From: Streptomyces sp. S.PB5
GTDB taxonomy: Bacteria > Actinomycetota > Actinomycetes > Streptomycetales > Streptomycetaceae
DNA: 64,000 bases
Reading direction: 5' to 3'
Assembly (NCBI RefSeq): GCF_030403745.1
Contig: NZ_JAQMWP010000026.1
Coordinates: forward strand, 57,502-121,501
In this document: positions 51,325 to 60,578 of the stretch, in pieces
How the letters are laid out: every line of letters begins with the position of its first letter
How positions within the stretch are numbered: position 1 is the stretch's first letter
The notes under the pieces: generated by a model
Seen by the model: the letters and a program-made list of their open reading frames with translations, nothing else
What the model was told of the DNA's origin: nothing
The model's database searches: none
Position numbers and translations under genes: made by a program

Positions 51325-52472
51325 AGCAGCCGGGCTCCCCCTGCGTAGCCGGACATGGCCTCGACCGTGTCCTGCCGGATGACGGTGCCGGGGCGGGCGG
51401 CGTTGATCATCTGTCCGCTGCCCAGGTAGATCCCGACGTGGTAGATCGTGGAATCGCGGCCGGGGGCGTACGCGAAGAAGACCAGGTCACCCGGCTTGAG
51501 AGCACCAGTGCCCAGGCTGGCGGGGATGCGCCGGCCAACTCCGGCCTGTGCGGCTGCGGTGCGGGGCAACTGGATGCCTGCCTGGGCGTACGCGTAGGTC
51601 GTCAGCCCCGAGCAGTCGAACCCGTTGATGCCCGCGCCGCTCTTGCCGCTGGGTGAGCAGCAGATCCCGTACGACGGGCCGTTGGCGTTGCCGCCGCCCC
51701 ACGAGTACGGCGCGCCCCGCTGGGCGAGTGCCGCCTCGATGACGGTGCGGACCTTCCCCGAGACGCTGTCCAGGCCAGGGTTCTTGCCGGCCGCCGTGTA
51801 TTGGCCGATCCACCCGAGCACGTTCGCCACGTACGCGGGGGAGTGGTTGTACTGATAGATCGCCGCCTTGAGTTGGGCGCGCTTGGTCAGGTCGCGGCCG
51901 TTCCCGCACAGGTAGATCGCGGCACCGAGCGCGGCATCGTCGGCGTTGTGGGGATCGGCGACCTGGTCGCCGTTCCCATCCTCACCCACGCCTTCCCAGG
52001 TGGAGGGCAGGAACTGGAACGGGCCGACGGCCCGTTCGCCCTGCGCGGTGCCGTCCCATCGGCCGCCGTCGGAGTCGGGGACGGCCGTGGTGTTGCCGCC
52101 GGCCCCGGAACCGTCGAGGAGGACGCCGTAGATGCGCGGGCGGATATCTCCGTTGTCGGCAATGCCCCGGCCGACGGCGTGGTTGGACTCCACCTTGGCG
52201 ATCCCGGCCAGGATGGGCCAGCGCATGCCCTGGCACTTCGGCACATGGCGGCCGGCCTGCTGTACGGCCTTCTTGTACGCGGTCAGCATCCGGGCCGGGA
52301 TGTCTGCGGCACTGCCGCCCCCGGCGATCCCGCCGTCGTCCTGCACACCCGACTGCAGCCCCACGTACGCGCTGATCGCGTTGCCGACAGGTGCAGCACA
52401 GCACACGGCCGCGAACATCAGCAGCGCCACCACGCACCCCCACCGCCGAAAGCGCCCACCGGGCCACTTCAC
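51321..52472 (-). CDS. Bifunctional cell-wall hydrolase: transglycosylase plus NlpC/P60
   Basis: 383 residues from a GTG at 52472. Signal/anchor CVVALLMFAAVCCAAPVGNA; lytic transglycosylase domain with the catalytic Glu in AKVESNHAVGRG (Glu95) and AVGPFQFLPSTWEGVGEDGN; linker; NlpC/P60 domain with the catalytic Cys in GFDCSGLTTYAYAQAG (about 283), GDLVFFAYAPG and the His in STIYHVGIYLGSG. It should cut glycan strands and peptide stems to let the transfer channel cross the wall, like VirB1/TcpG-type proteins. Overlaps both neighbours. Confidence 0.9.
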   Translation of the reverse strand: MKWPGGRFRRWGCVVALLMFAAVCCAAPVGNAISAYVGLQSGVQDDGGIAGGGSAADIPARMLTAYKKAVQQAGRHVPKCQGMRWPILAGIAKVESNHAVGRGIADNGDIRPRIYGVLLDGSGAGGNTTAVPDSDGGRWDGTAQGERAVGPFQFLPSTWEGVGEDGNGDQVADPHNADDAALGAAIYLCGNGRDLTKRAQLKAAIYQYNHSPAYVANVLGWIGQYTAAGKNPGLDSVSGKVRTVIEAALAQRGAPYSWGGGNANGPSYGICCSPSGKSGAGINGFDCSGLTTYAYAQAGIQLPRTAAAQAGVGRRIPASLGTGALKPGDLVFFAYAPGRDSTIYHVGIYLGSGQMINAARPGTVIRQDTVEAMSGYAGGARLL

Positions 52473-55198
52473 TCGTCCTCACCGCCTTCGTCACGCCGCC
52501 GGGCCCGCTCCTGGCGCAGCCGTTCGGCATCCGGGGCAGTGCGCCGCAGCAGTTCCTGCATCCGCTCGCGGGCCTCGTCGCGGGCGCGGCTGCTGGCTGT
52601 GGCGTCCCCGGGACGTGCGGGCCCGCCGAGCCGGCTGCCGGAGCTCGCCCGCGGTGCGGGGCCGCTGTCACGCGGGTGTGCAGCCGGGGGCTGCCCCGGT
52701 GCCGGGTCGGTCGGCCGGGCAGACGCGGGCGCTGCGCGGCCTGCGGGGCGGCTGGTGGGCACAGGGCGCGGGGACGGTGCGCCTGGTGCGCTGGGAGTGG
52801 GCAGGCGGCGGCCGGGTAACGCCGTGGTCCCGCTGCCGGCGTCGGTGCGCCCGCGCCGCACGCCGGACTCGTCCCGCATGGTTGTCCAGGCTCCGCGGTC
52901 CTCGCGGACGGTGTTGCCCCACACCCGCGCCTGCTGACGGGCGTCCTGGGAGTAGCGCGACCCTGCTGAGCGCGCCCGGTCGACGGTGACGGGCAGCCCG
53001 ACCGTGGCCCCGTACGCGGCCCGGCCGCCCCGGTTCAGGATGCGGTAACCGCGGTAGCGGACCAGCCGGTTGTGCGCCCGCGTGGACAACAGCGTGCGGT
53101 CGGAGTTCTGGTCGTGCAGCACCTGCCCGGTACGGCGGTCGACGATCTGCCCGTCTTCGTTGCGGTACCGGTCCGGCGGCCCGCCGGGCCGCCGCGGTCC
53201 CCCGCCATCGGGTCCCCCGCCGCCCCCACCGGACGGTTCGCCCGCGTGCGGATCACCGTCGGCGGTGGGCTTGCGCCACTTGGCCAACTTCTCCGTATCC
53301 GGGCGGCGTCCGATCAGCAGCCAGTGCCCGCCCTTGGCCCCGAGCCGGGCGCCGGTCAGGCCGAGCCGCGCACCCAGCCCGCCTACGGCTGCCGCCGCGG
53401 TGACCGGGGCCAGCCCCCGCCCGGCCTCGGCGGTCGCGTCGGCGAGAACGCGGCCGGTGTCGACCGGCATGCCCGCTCCGTCGGCCAGCGAGGTCAGCGC
53501 GCCCATCAGGCGCTGCCGGGTGCCGAGCAGCCCGAACCGGCCCCCGCCGCCGGTGACGGCGCGCAGCCCGCCGCCGTAACCGCCGAGCGCTGCGGGGGAG
53601 TTCATGGCGAGGGCGGCGCCGAGCTCGGAGGTGTCGCCGGGCATGTGGGTGCCGCCGACCTTGGCGTAGCGCATCCGCATCGCCATCCGCCGGCCGAAGG
53701 AGGTGATCCCGGTCAGCATCCGGCGGTGCCCGGCCGCGCCGGCGACGGCCAGCACGTCGATGAGCAGGATCCGTTCGACCATCAGATCGGGGCCGTTGGT
53801 GATGGTGGCGTCCACGGCGATCCCGAAGAACGGAATGTAGGCGCAGATGCCGACCATGGCGAGGATCGCGATGCCCCAGATCGACAGCCACTTCCACACC
53901 GACTGCCGGGCGGGGCCGGGCAGCATGCCGGCGATGAGCGTCATGGTGCCGGCGGCTGCGGCGGCCGCGCCGATGCCTTGCGTGCCCAGCAGGACGATGG
54001 CGCTGGAGAGCAGCATGCCGCAGATGAAGAACGCGGCGACCAGCAGGAGGAAGGCGCCGCCGACCCGCCACCAGGTGGGCTTGGCCGCGTACTCGGAGCA
54101 CGCTGTGCCGACCGGGCCGGCCTTCTTCATGTCCTCGAGGAAGGCCGCGAATCCGCGGTCCTCTTGTGTGATCTGTGGGTTGGGGGTGGTGAGGACGTCG
54201 GGTCCGAGCTCCGTGAGGGGGTCGATGGCCAGATCGTCCTTGTCGCGGCGTTCGCAGTACGCCTTGGCGGGACCTTTGATGAGGCTGCAGGGGTCTTTGT
54301 CGTCCTCATCATCTGCGTCGTCGGTTGTGGCCTGGTAGCCGCCGATGACCCACTTCAGGTGGATGCCGTAGGCCTTGCGGTCGGATTCCTTGGAGGGGTC
54401 GAGGATGCGGCCGTACTGCAGCAGCATGTACGGCTTGACGATCAGCGCGTTGGTGATGGAGTCCTGCAGGGGGCGGGCCACGTCCGTGGACGCCACCGGT
54501 TTTTGGGCCTCCAGCTCCAGGCACTTCAGCTCCTGTCGGCCCGCGAGGCCGTCGCAGGGGCCCAACTCGGCCAGCTTGCCGCCCCAGTCGTAGGAGTTGA
54601 CGCTCTCCTCGGCGACCGCGGCAGCGACCTGCTGGGCCTGGCCGAGCGGGCCGTCCTGGGCGAGCAGGTAGTCGGGGCGGACGAATGCGGACGCGGCGAA
54701 CGCCGCGATCGTCAGGGTCAGGAAGATCTCGCCCAGACCGCGCCCGACCCGCCCCCGCACGATCATGAATCCGGCGAACACGAACGCCCAGGCCAGCAGG
54801 AGACCTTTCAGCCCGAGCGTGTCGACGATGATCGCGTTGTAGGAGTCGGCGACCTTCTGTGCCGGCTTGATGAGGATCTTCAGCAGCGGGAACCGGAAAG
54901 CCAGCTCGATCGCCCACCCCGCCAGACCGACCAGCAGCCGGATCACAGTGAACAAGCCGGACAGGGCGAAGGAGAGGGACTGCGTTTTGAAGCTGAGGAT
55001 CGGGCCGCCTTCGGCGTTGAGTTCGTAGCCGTTGATCGGCACGCCCTCGCTCGAGGTGATGTTCAGCGGTGACAGGAGGTCTCCGGTGTTGCTGGTGCTG
55101 CTCGCCGCGTACACGACCTGGCTGTTGACCATGACGAACACGCCGGCCAGGAGCGTCACGAAGCCGGCCGAGCGGAGCGTGCCGCGGTCTGGGCGCAC
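52469..55198 (-). CDS. Polytopic VirB6-like channel protein
   Basis: 909 residues from a GTG at 55198. An N-terminal signal-like span, then hydrophobic spans around LFTVIRLLVGLAGWAIELAF, LLLAWAFVFAGFMIVRG, FLLLVAAFFICGMLLSSAIV, LGTQGIGAAAAAAGTMTLIA and WLSIWGIAILAMVGICAYIP. An extracytoplasmic segment between contains DPCSLIKGPAKAYC. The last 300 residues are a cytosolic Pro/Gly/Arg-rich tail (from about 600). This is the VirB6/TrbL layout of Gram-positive systems with an extended tail. The Cys motif recurs in the next protein of the train. Confidence 0.8.
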   Translation of the reverse strand: MRPDRGTLRSAGFVTLLAGVFVMVNSQVVYAASSTSNTGDLLSPLNITSSEGVPINGYELNAEGGPILSFKTQSLSFALSGLFTVIRLLVGLAGWAIELAFRFPLLKILIKPAQKVADSYNAIIVDTLGLKGLLLAWAFVFAGFMIVRGRVGRGLGEIFLTLTIAAFAASAFVRPDYLLAQDGPLGQAQQVAAAVAEESVNSYDWGGKLAELGPCDGLAGRQELKCLELEAQKPVASTDVARPLQDSITNALIVKPYMLLQYGRILDPSKESDRKAYGIHLKWVIGGYQATTDDADDEDDKDPCSLIKGPAKAYCERRDKDDLAIDPLTELGPDVLTTPNPQITQEDRGFAAFLEDMKKAGPVGTACSEYAAKPTWWRVGGAFLLLVAAFFICGMLLSSAIVLLGTQGIGAAAAAAGTMTLIAGMLPGPARQSVWKWLSIWGIAILAMVGICAYIPFFGIAVDATITNGPDLMVERILLIDVLAVAGAAGHRRMLTGITSFGRRMAMRMRYAKVGGTHMPGDTSELGAALAMNSPAALGGYGGGLRAVTGGGGRFGLLGTRQRLMGALTSLADGAGMPVDTGRVLADATAEAGRGLAPVTAAAAVGGLGARLGLTGARLGAKGGHWLLIGRRPDTEKLAKWRKPTADGDPHAGEPSGGGGGGPDGGGPRRPGGPPDRYRNEDGQIVDRRTGQVLHDQNSDRTLLSTRAHNRLVRYRGYRILNRGGRAAYGATVGLPVTVDRARSAGSRYSQDARQQARVWGNTVREDRGAWTTMRDESGVRRGRTDAGSGTTALPGRRLPTPSAPGAPSPRPVPTSRPAGRAAPASARPTDPAPGQPPAAHPRDSGPAPRASSGSRLGGPARPGDATASSRARDEARERMQELLRRTAPDAERLRQERARRRDEGGEDE

Positions 55199-55199
55199 C

Positions 55200-55595
55200 T
55201 CAGGCCCGCTCTCGGGCCGTGGTGCTGCGGCGCCGCCAGATCACCAGGGCCGTCAGGCCGGCCCCGGCCGGCAGCAGTCGCCACGCCGCACCGGCCAGGT
55301 CCCGCTCGGCCGAAGCGGGCGCAGACCTTGAAGCGGAGGTGCTGGCACCACGCGCGCAGTACTCCTTGGCCGGACCCGCGATCAGGACGCACGGATCGTG
55401 GCGCGGCGAGGCGGACGAAGCGGTGTCCGCGGCGAACGCGGCGCCGGTGCGCGGCCACCACGACTCCGGCAGGCTCGCCCCCACCACCAGGGTGATGACG
55501 GCGGCCGCGGCGGCGATCACCGTCAGCATGCTCACCGCGGCCGCCAGACGCCGGGGGCGGGCGGGCGCAAAGGACGAAGGTGAAGTGGTGGTCAT
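55200..55595 (-). CDS. Small membrane protein sharing a Cys motif with the VirB6-like protein
   Basis: 131 residues from an ATG at 55595. Two spans (AAVSMLTVIAAAAAVITLVV and LAGAAWRLLPAGAGLTALVI) flank an extracytoplasmic segment containing DPCVLIAGPAKEYC, which matches DPCSLIKGPAKAYC of the adjoining 909-residue protein. Function unknown. Overlaps the VirB4 gene by 4 bases (ATGA). Confidence 0.65.
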   Translation of the reverse strand: MTTTSPSSFAPARPRRLAAAVSMLTVIAAAAAVITLVVGASLPESWWPRTGAAFAADTASSASPRHDPCVLIAGPAKEYCARGASTSASRSAPASAERDLAGAAWRLLPAGAGLTALVIWRRRSTTARERA

Positions 55596-58282
55596 CAGCT
55601 GAGTTCCTTCGGGCGGGCACCGGCCGCGTCACCGGAGTTCGGCCCGGCCGCGGCATGCGGGGCCGGGCTGGGCCGGCGTCCCGGGGTGGTGGTGATGGAG
55701 GTGGCGATGCGCGCGATGCGGGGGATGACGACCTTGATCCGGCCGGTGTTCTGGCGGGGCCCGGTCAGCAGGAACTCGCCCTCGCGGCCCTTCTGGCCGA
55801 CGGGGGACAATCCGGTGGTGACCAGCCGCAGCAGCTCCGGGTCTTCCGCGTCGAGGCCGATGAATTCCAGCCCTCGGCGGGCGCGTTCGCGATCCGCGGT
55901 GCGGGCGAGAGCGCGGTAGGCCATCAGGCCGCGGTCGGGGCCGAGTTCAGCGGCGTCGTGCGAGCCCGCGAGGAGGCCGGCGCCGTGCTTGCGGCCGTCG
56001 TGGAGGATCTCGTGGACCAGGGCTGTGCCCTCCGCGGAAGAGGTGAGCCAGTACAGCTCGTCCAAGACCACGGCAGTGAACCGGTCGGGATCCTCGAACG
56101 CGGTCTGCCGGGCGATGGCCGCGATCAGGTAGAGGACCGCCCGGCCGATCAGCGCTTCCAGGGGCTGCTGGTGCAGCACTTCCGGGTTGGCGAAGGCGGC
56201 CTTCGGGGGCAGCTTCAGCCCGGCCGTAGTGATGACGATCATGTCGTGGGCGCTGGAGGCGTCCAGCCGCACCGGCGGCAGCGCCGCATCGAACACCATC
56301 GCCGCCAGCGGGTTGGTGGCGACCACGCGGATGAGGCCGGCCAGGGTGGCAGCCGCGTCCTGCCGCTTGCCCGCCTCACCAGCGGCCATCTCCTCCAAGA
56401 CCCCCAACACCCGGTGCATGGAGGGGGCGTTGCTCGCCGCGGCCCGTTCGACGGCGTGGTGCAGGACTTCGCCGGATGTGCTCATCGGCCCGATACCCAG
56501 CTGCAGGGTGAGGTAGGACAGGGCGTAGTGGCGGCCCTCGGGGCCGGGGAACATCCGCAGGGGGTCGATGGACACCTCGGCCGTGGCCGCGTCGAGGATC
56601 TGCACGCGGCCCTTTGCCGCGGTCCGCGCGAAGGTCGCCCACTCGCGGACGGGGGTGCGGTCGATACAGACCGCGCAGCCGCCGCGCGCCCACACCGCCT
56701 CCGCGATCAGTTTTTGCAGGACGCTTTTGCCGGCCCCGAGGTCGCCGACGATGCCCATGGAGGCGGAGGCGTCCTGCTTCGGCGCATCCGCCACGTTGAT
56801 CATGACGGGGCGGGTGGTGCCGCAGTCCAGGTCGATCCCGAGGAACATCCCGTTCGGATCACCGACTTGGCAGGCGGTGAAGGCCCCGGACAGTGCCCAG
56901 TCCTCGCTGACCTGGTGCTGGGTGAACTCCCGCACCACACCGGGCCGGACCGTGCCCGGCAGGCCGAGGGTGAACAGGGCCTGCTGCAGGCCGGCCGGGC
57001 GCACCGCCCGGTAGTCGGCGCCGCTGAGCAGGGCGGCAAGCGCCCGGGCGCGGGAGTCGCAGACGGCGGCAGTCGGTCCCCACACCGTCAGCACGGTCAC
57101 CGACTGCACCTCGACCTCGACGCTGGTGCGGGCCAGGCGGGCGTCGAGTTCGCCGAGGTCGCGGGCGGCGTCGGTCAGGGAGGCGGGCATGCCGGTGGGA
57201 CGGGCGTCGTACTGGTCGGCCTGGTCGATGAGTTCGTTCTTCTTGCGCTGCACTTGAGCGCGGGCCTTTTCCGCGGGGACCAGGGTGAGGTCGATGGTGT
57301 AGTCGACGGGAAAGTCCAGGCTCTCCAGCTGCGCGAACAGATCGGCGGTGTCCTGGCTGACCGTGGGCGGGCACTCGGCCAGCGTCAGGTGGGCCTGGTA
57401 GCCGGTTCCGGCGTCGGTTTCGACCTGCAGCCAGCGCCGCCCGAGCGGCGAGCCGCTGTTGAGCCGCCACCAGGCCGTGCGCCCCGACCGCGTGATCCGG
57501 CCCGTCTCCTTGAGGTCCCTGGCATCGTCGAGCTGTGGGTCGATGCCGCCTTCCTGCAGCCGCACCTGCCCGAGGTCCGTATAGGAGGGGGAGCGCAGCA
57601 TCCCGCCGCGCAGTTGCCCGCCGTACAGGTCACTGGCTTCGGCCTCCGCGAGCAGCGGTTCGGCCATACCGCGGTGCAGGGCGTGCTGGATCATCCACAC
57701 GATCTCGGCCGGGCGGGCCGGACGGAACGCGATCCCGCCGGCGAGCGCGGCCTCCACCCGACCGGCCTGCTCCCGGTACGCGCTCAGCTCGCGGCGGGCC
57801 ACCGGGGCGGGGCGCATGCCCAGCAGCGGTGCCACCTCCTCCCAGGCCGCGCCGATCGAGGCGGCGAGCTGCAGACCGGGGGTCTCGCTCTGCAGCGGCA
57901 CCGCCAGCCACAGAGTGCGGCGGTGCATCTCCTGCTCGTCCAGCAGGTCCAAAGCGGCCTCGACGTTCTCCACCCACGGGTGCGCCACGTCAGGCGCGCT
58001 CTCAGCCGGCTCGATGCCTTCGATCATCTTCAGGGCGATCTCGCCGGGATCGACCTGGGCGGCCAGCCCGAATAGCCGGGGTGCCCCGGTCAGGGAGCGC
58101 ACCATGTGTGTGATCTTGGCGAGCTGCTCGTCGCGGACCGCGACGGGCACGTAGGTGCCCTGGACACTCTCCTCGACCTGGCCGTGCGCGTCCGGCCCGG
58201 GGTGCAGGCGGTAGATCGCCCAGACGCTGCCGTGCGTCGACCAGACCAGGTGCCCGGCGATGTGACGGACCGGCACCCTCAT
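55595..58282 (-). CDS. VirB4-like conjugation ATPase
   Basis: About 895 residues from an ATG at 58282 overlapping the upstream stop. N-terminal half is the VirB4/TrbE non-catalytic domain; Walker A GIVGDLGAGKSVLQKL (about 514), VCIDRTPVREWATFA, Walker B FTAVVLDELYWLTSSAEG (about 739), then a HDAAELGPDRG segment and the RecA-fold end. It energises channel assembly or substrate transfer together with the VirD4 protein. The reading frame extends upstream of 58282 across the next gene but this is a shadow. Confidence 0.87.
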   Translation of the reverse strand: MRVPVRHIAGHLVWSTHGSVWAIYRLHPGPDAHGQVEESVQGTYVPVAVRDEQLAKITHMVRSLTGAPRLFGLAAQVDPGEIALKMIEGIEPAESAPDVAHPWVENVEAALDLLDEQEMHRRTLWLAVPLQSETPGLQLAASIGAAWEEVAPLLGMRPAPVARRELSAYREQAGRVEAALAGGIAFRPARPAEIVWMIQHALHRGMAEPLLAEAEASDLYGGQLRGGMLRSPSYTDLGQVRLQEGGIDPQLDDARDLKETGRITRSGRTAWWRLNSGSPLGRRWLQVETDAGTGYQAHLTLAECPPTVSQDTADLFAQLESLDFPVDYTIDLTLVPAEKARAQVQRKKNELIDQADQYDARPTGMPASLTDAARDLGELDARLARTSVEVEVQSVTVLTVWGPTAAVCDSRARALAALLSGADYRAVRPAGLQQALFTLGLPGTVRPGVVREFTQHQVSEDWALSGAFTACQVGDPNGMFLGIDLDCGTTRPVMINVADAPKQDASASMGIVGDLGAGKSVLQKLIAEAVWARGGCAVCIDRTPVREWATFARTAAKGRVQILDAATAEVSIDPLRMFPGPEGRHYALSYLTLQLGIGPMSTSGEVLHHAVERAAASNAPSMHRVLGVLEEMAAGEAGKRQDAAATLAGLIRVVATNPLAAMVFDAALPPVRLDASSAHDMIVITTAGLKLPPKAAFANPEVLHQQPLEALIGRAVLYLIAAIARQTAFEDPDRFTAVVLDELYWLTSSAEGTALVHEILHDGRKHGAGLLAGSHDAAELGPDRGLMAYRALARTADRERARRGLEFIGLDAEDPELLRLVTTGLSPVGQKGREGEFLLTGPRQNTGRIKVVIPRIARIATSITTTPGRRPSPAPHAAAGPNSGDAAGARPKELS

Positions 58283-58860
58283 CGCGCACCGCCGCCCTGC
58301 CCGGCCAGCGCGAGCAGTTGCTGAACCCCCGACGCTGGACCCGTCGCCGCAGCCGCAGGAGCGGGGGCGACCGGCTGCGTCCGGCGGGGCGTTGACGAGC
58401 GGGCGCTGCTCGGATCCGGCCGCGGCACCCGGATGGTGCGCAGCTGACCTCGGCGAGTCGAGGCGGCGGACATCTCGGGATGGGGCGCGTTCTCGATGGT
58501 GAAGCCGCCGAGCAGTGGCCGGGGAGCGCGGTCGCGGGCGGCCCGCCCGCCGATCCGTCCGCCCTGCGGCTGCCATCCAAGCTGCACCCAGCCCAGCACC
58601 GCCTGCATTGGGGCACGGCCTTGGAACTTCGGGCGGCGGACCGCCCAGATCGCCAGCAGCCAGCCGGCGATCGGCACCGGCCCCAGCACCGACCACCAGC
58701 TGATGGTCTTCACCAGCAGGAACCCGCCGACGACGCCGACCGCGATCTGCGTCGGCGTATACGGGCCCAGCGGGATCTTCCAGTCCGCGACCTTCCCCAA
58801 AACCCAGGGGTGTCGGCGGGCGGCGGTGTAGTAGCGGCCCGTCCGGGCGGTGGCGCTCAT
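58279..58860 (-). CDS. Small channel protein (VirB3/PrgI-like)
   Basis: 193 residues from an ATG at 58860. YTPTQIAVGVVGGFLLVKTI and WSVLGPVPIAGWLLAIWAVR are two closely spaced spans preceded by a basic N-terminus (GKVADWKIPLGP), the layout of PrgI/VirB3-like proteins that always lie next to VirB4. A long Pro/Arg/Ala-rich cytosolic tail follows. Overlaps both neighbours by 4 bases. Confidence 0.7.
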   Translation of the reverse strand: MSATARTGRYYTAARRHPWVLGKVADWKIPLGPYTPTQIAVGVVGGFLLVKTISWWSVLGPVPIAGWLLAIWAVRRPKFQGRAPMQAVLGWVQLGWQPQGGRIGGRAARDRAPRPLLGGFTIENAPHPEMSAASTRRGQLRTIRVPRPDPSSARSSTPRRTQPVAPAPAAAATGPASGVQQLLALAGQGGGAR

Positions 58861-59198
58861 CGGCGGCCTCCGACGTCGGTCGGGTGCTGCCGTGCGGCGG
58901 GGGCAGAACTGTGGACGAGGCCGGGGTCGGCGGGCGCGCCCTGGGCGGGGTTCTTGACCTCGTCAGTGAACATGTCGGCCAGGTCTTCGCGGGAGTAGTA
59001 CAACCCCAAGGCGATGATCATCAGCAGCAGGGCGCCGATCCCGGCCTTGATACTGAACCTCTGGATCATGATGACCACGACCACCACCAGCAGTCCGGCC
59101 TGCAGACCCTTGGTCGCCCATTCACCGAACATGTCGATCCACGAGTCGCCGAGAGCGTCCAGCTTCCCCGCGAGCATCAGATCGTGCACTGGGGTCAT
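58857..59198 (-). CDS. Small two-span membrane protein (possible VirB2-like)
   Basis: 113 residues from an ATG at 59198. GLQAGLLVVVVVIMIQRFSI and AGIGALLLMIIALGLYYSR are hydrophobic helices; an acidic loop and a short hydrophilic tail follow. Size, position after the VirB8-like gene and topology suit a VirB2/TrbC-type channel subunit, but no diagnostic motif is present. Confidence 0.65.
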   Translation of the reverse strand: MTPVHDLMLAGKLDALGDSWIDMFGEWATKGLQAGLLVVVVVIMIQRFSIKAGIGALLLMIIALGLYYSREDLADMFTDEVKNPAQGAPADPGLVHSSAPAARQHPTDVGGRR

Positions 59199-60130
59199 CG
59201 GGCACTCCCACCCGGGGCAGCGCCAGACTCGAGCGCGGAGACTTCCCAGCGGCCCGAGCGGGCGGTGAGGGAGAGCTCGTAGGCGAGCGGCCAGCGTCCG
59301 TCGGTGTCTTGCGCTGCCACGTTGGCGAGGACGCGGACCTTCGTGCCGTCGGCCGGTACCCGCTCGGATGCCGCCTCCTCCTCGCGGGCAGCCACCTGCT
59401 GCACCGCGACGGCCGTGTACGGCGCGGGGGAGACGGCTCGCATCGTCACGCCGGGCGCGAGGTAGCGGTTCACCTCCCCGGCACCGGTCAGGTAGGCGGC
59501 GAGGAACTCCCCGACGGCGGACGACAGATCACCCTCCGGGACACTCACCCCGTACACCGACTTCGCCACCTCGGCCCGGGCGGGGCCGGTCACCACCGCG
59601 GGTGCGCCGGTCACGGTGAACGAGGTGCCTGCGCGACTTGCGGCGATCGGAACGGCGTAGTAGCGCACCCGGCCGTCCGGGTACTGCGCAGCCACCGTCA
59701 CCGACCACGCACCGCCGTCGCGCTGCGCACTGCGCACCGCCGTCACCGACGCCGCCGCGGGCTGCGCATCCGCCGCGGGGTCGGGCAGTTCGACGTCCGG
59801 CGCCATCGACTGCGCAAGCCGCGCCTGCGCAGTCGCGATGTCATCGGTGCTGCTGCGCAGCCACGTGCTGACGAACAGCTGCGCATACCCGGCGGGGTCG
59901 GCGGCCGTCGCGGTGGTGCGCGCCGAGGGGGTGGGCGGGGCCTGGGTGGCCGCCTCGACGGTGGTCGGGGTGGAGGTGATGGCGATGCCCAGGGCGATCG
60001 GGCCGGCCGTGATGAGGGTCCAGAGCGCCACCCGCGACAGCCGGACGCGGCGGCGCATTGCCTGCAGCGCGACGCCTGCCGCGATCGGGGCAGTGGCCTC
60101 TTCCTGCGGGGCCTGCTTGCCAGGAGACAT
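59195..60130 (-). CDS. Conjugal transfer protein, TcpC/VirB8-like
   Basis: About 311 residues from an ATG at 60130 with GGGAG upstream. One span (ALWTLITAGPIALGIAITST), then two NTF2-like domains (residues about 85-190 and 200-305: YAQLFVSTWLRSSTDDIATA, WSVTVAAQYPDGRVRYYAVP, FLAAYLTGAGEVNRYLAPGV, YELSLTARSGRWEVSALESG), the layout of TcpC. First gene of the transfer train. Its coding sequence holds eight TGCGCA hexamers between 59685 and 59885, part of a cluster continuing upstream. Confidence 0.85.
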   Translation of the reverse strand: MSPGKQAPQEEATAPIAAGVALQAMRRRVRLSRVALWTLITAGPIALGIAITSTPTTVEAATQAPPTPSARTTATAADPAGYAQLFVSTWLRSSTDDIATAQARLAQSMAPDVELPDPAADAQPAAASVTAVRSAQRDGGAWSVTVAAQYPDGRVRYYAVPIAASRAGTSFTVTGAPAVVTGPARAEVAKSVYGVSVPEGDLSSAVGEFLAAYLTGAGEVNRYLAPGVTMRAVSPAPYTAVAVQQVAAREEEAASERVPADGTKVRVLANVAAQDTDGRWPLAYELSLTARSGRWEVSALESGAAPGGSAR

Positions 60131-60578
60131 GGTCAAACTCCCAGGTCAGTGCGGATGTTGCTGACCTTGAGGAAACCCGTGGGCCCCGACCGGACCACCG
60201 ACCACGAACGCCCGACCACGATCACGAAGGGGACACAAATCCGTGGTGGGGGCTGTGGTCTGGCCCGACCACGGACCCGACCACGACATTTCGCAGCCCA
60301 CTGAGTTCGGCTCTACCGCTGCGGGTCTCACAGAGATCGGGGGCCGCCGACGCCTCGTGCGCATCCGGGACGAGGCTGCGGGCGCGAGAGCCCCTGGGCT
60401 TCCGCGCCGGGAGACTGCGCAGCAGCAGGACGATGCGCAGCCGGATCCCGAAGCCCCCGGGCGAGGCTGCGCACTCACCCGTGCACGACGATTGCGCACG
60501 ATCCGCGCCCCGTTGCGCAGCCGCGTGCGCAACGCCCCGCGCGCGGCTGCGCAGTCCGTCGCACGAAGCGATTGCGCA
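59685..60578. repeat. Cluster of 17 TGCGCA palindromes (candidate transfer or replication origin)
   Basis: TGCGCA at 59685, 59724, 59731, 59763, 59811, 59826, 59854, 59880 (inside the VirB8-like gene) and 60358, 60416, 60434, 60468, 60493, 60514, 60526, 60548, 60573 (non-coding). None lies between 59886 and 60357. The density is far above that in the rest of the window. Iterons or parS/origin-binding sites are the obvious reading; the hexamer is also the FspI site, without significance. Location between divergent conjugation and replication genes fits an origin. Confidence 0.6.

Noticed and set aside
55595..58696. VirB4 frame extended to 58696
   Set aside because: The extension overlaps the VirB3/PrgI-like gene in another frame; the ATG at 58282 overlaps that gene's stop by 4 bases, as everywhere in this train.
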